Assembly (NCBI RefSeq): GCF_000313135.1
Contig: NW_004457268.1
Coordinates: 566,319-630,318, forward strand
Direction of reading: 5' to 3'
Length of the DNA: 64,000 nucleotides
DNA from: Acanthamoeba castellanii str. Neff
Lineage: Eukaryota; Discosea; Longamoebia; Acanthamoebidae
The notes beneath the pieces are model-generated. The model did not search any database, was not told the origin of the DNA, and saw nothing but the letters and a program-made list of their open reading frames with translations. This document shows, piece after piece, positions 63,401-64,000 of the stretch (within the stretch, counting starts at the first letter, position 1; the number at the start of each line of letters is the position of its first letter). Position numbers and translations under genes: made by a program.

Positions 63401-63893
63401 GGTGGGCTCGTAGCAATTCTCGGCGCAGAAGGCTCGGTAGGCGTCGACGACGGCCCGCTTGGGCACCCGCTCGCCGCTGCGCGCCACCAGCACACGACCC
63501 AACCTGTGACCGACCATAGACACGACACAACACACACGACACGACACAACACAGAACGGGATTGGGCCATTGTCAGCGATCGGCAGAGAGTCGCGTTCGT
63601 GAAGTTACTCGATTGGTCGACATATCGACGCTCGCTTTTTCGCTTCTTCAAAAAAAAAGTGTGGTCTGGCGCGGGTAAAAATGGCCGGCAAAAGAGATGC
63701 CGATGAATGAATCATTCGATTGATGTGCACAGATTTGGCATGGAGGGTGGGTGGGATGAGCACATATGCTCTTAATCCGAGATTGAAGACGAGTAAGATG
63801 TTTGGGGGGTTACCATGATTTGATGAGAGGACTGGCCTCAAGCCGATCCTTCATAAGGACGTTGAGGCTGCAGGCCGACGATGTCGCTTCCAT
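60420..63893 (-). CDS. RFX-like winged-helix protein with Ser-rich region and helical C-terminal half
   Basis: Exon 1 (63893 to about 63814) starts MEATSSACSLNVLMKDRLEA and ends SPLIKSW. It splices to LGRVLVARSGERVPKRAVVD, then AYRAFCAENCYEPTTSSSFG, RFVCEVFPETRSW and SMGEMFYLNLAFADP, the pattern of an RFX-type winged helix (Y-x-x-FC...SFGR...FP...). A Ser/Thr-rich region of about 200 residues and a Gln-rich stretch follow. The C-terminal half has ten or so exons: AELHTLEVLHSFVEVYHHHI, GLEFWMIAREHLGYVFDASS, KAAYYFELAKQIFTAVGSVH, TEYQFLQCKYGRVAEGLRDH, LEAQFTQELEGEHFTANRHV, AYQRTFILFMKACCAHRLGW and WWLAPIASEVAGLLRLCLHQ. It looks TPR-like and helical, and may be a fungal-transcription-factor-like regulatory domain. 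It ends ATLLDLM. A sequence-specific transcription factor is an inference. Confidence 0.65.
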
Positions 63894-64000
63894 CCCTTGC
63901 TCGATTAGACCGCCCCACTTGCCAGTGAGTCGGTTCGGTCCTCTTGCTGATATTTAAATATAAAAGAATAAAAAAATAAAAAAACCCCAGAATCTCTTTA

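Overview
The window is eukaryotic nuclear DNA, GC-rich and gene-dense. Most genes are cut by many short GT-AG introns, a large share of which begin GTAC and contain CA/GT-type microsatellites. The gene content (a three-domain choice-of-anchor-A 'Jonah'-type cyst-wall lectin, TKL kinase/cyclase receptors, BAF60, SPT3, ITFG2, MITD1) and the intron style point to Acanthamoeba, most likely A. castellanii or a close relative. That identification is an inference; no marker gene such as rRNA is present.

Layout, left to right. 0-6.2 kb: the start of a glutathione-transferase-like gene (-), a small hypothetical (-), a cyclin K/T-like gene (+), a ketopantoate-reductase-like gene with a C-terminal membrane tail (-), and a secreted S28 serine carboxypeptidase (-). 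6.7-13.4 kb: receptor copy A (-). 13.7-20 kb: SPT3 of SAGA (+), a methyltransferase (-), a DUF433 protein (-), a MORN-like protein (-) and an F-box-like/ZZ-like zinc protein (-). 20.1-29.5 kb: a clathrin heavy chain reduced to its N-terminal third (+), a VIT1/CCC1 metal transporter (+), a secreted class 3 lipase (-) and a CCCH-ERI1-type exonuclease (+). 29.7-36.2 kb: MITD1 (-) and the Jonah-type lectin (-), the latter broken by a 729-base gap. 37-43.7 kb: a UBC12-like E2 (+), an F-box/WD40 protein (+), BAF60/SMARCD (-) and an unrecognised protein (-). 43.9-55.9 kb: receptor copies B (decayed) and C in tandem (-). 56.3-63.9 kb: ITFG2 (-), a methyltransferase (+) and an RFX-like winged-helix protein (-).

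The most striking content is the receptor family A/B/C, all on the minus strand. Each gene encodes a signal peptide, two tandem PstS-like (bacterial phosphate-binding-protein fold) ectodomains, an EGF-like module, a transmembrane helix, a TKL-type kinase, a class III nucleotidyl cyclase domain and a second TKL-type kinase. By eye, the cyclase lacks the second metal-binding aspartate in all three copies. Copy B is a pseudogene. Copy C is damaged, or poorly sequenced, only at its 3' end and next to a small gap.

Exon limits were read by eye from GT-AG sites and reading-frame continuity. They are reliable where stated and approximate elsewhere.
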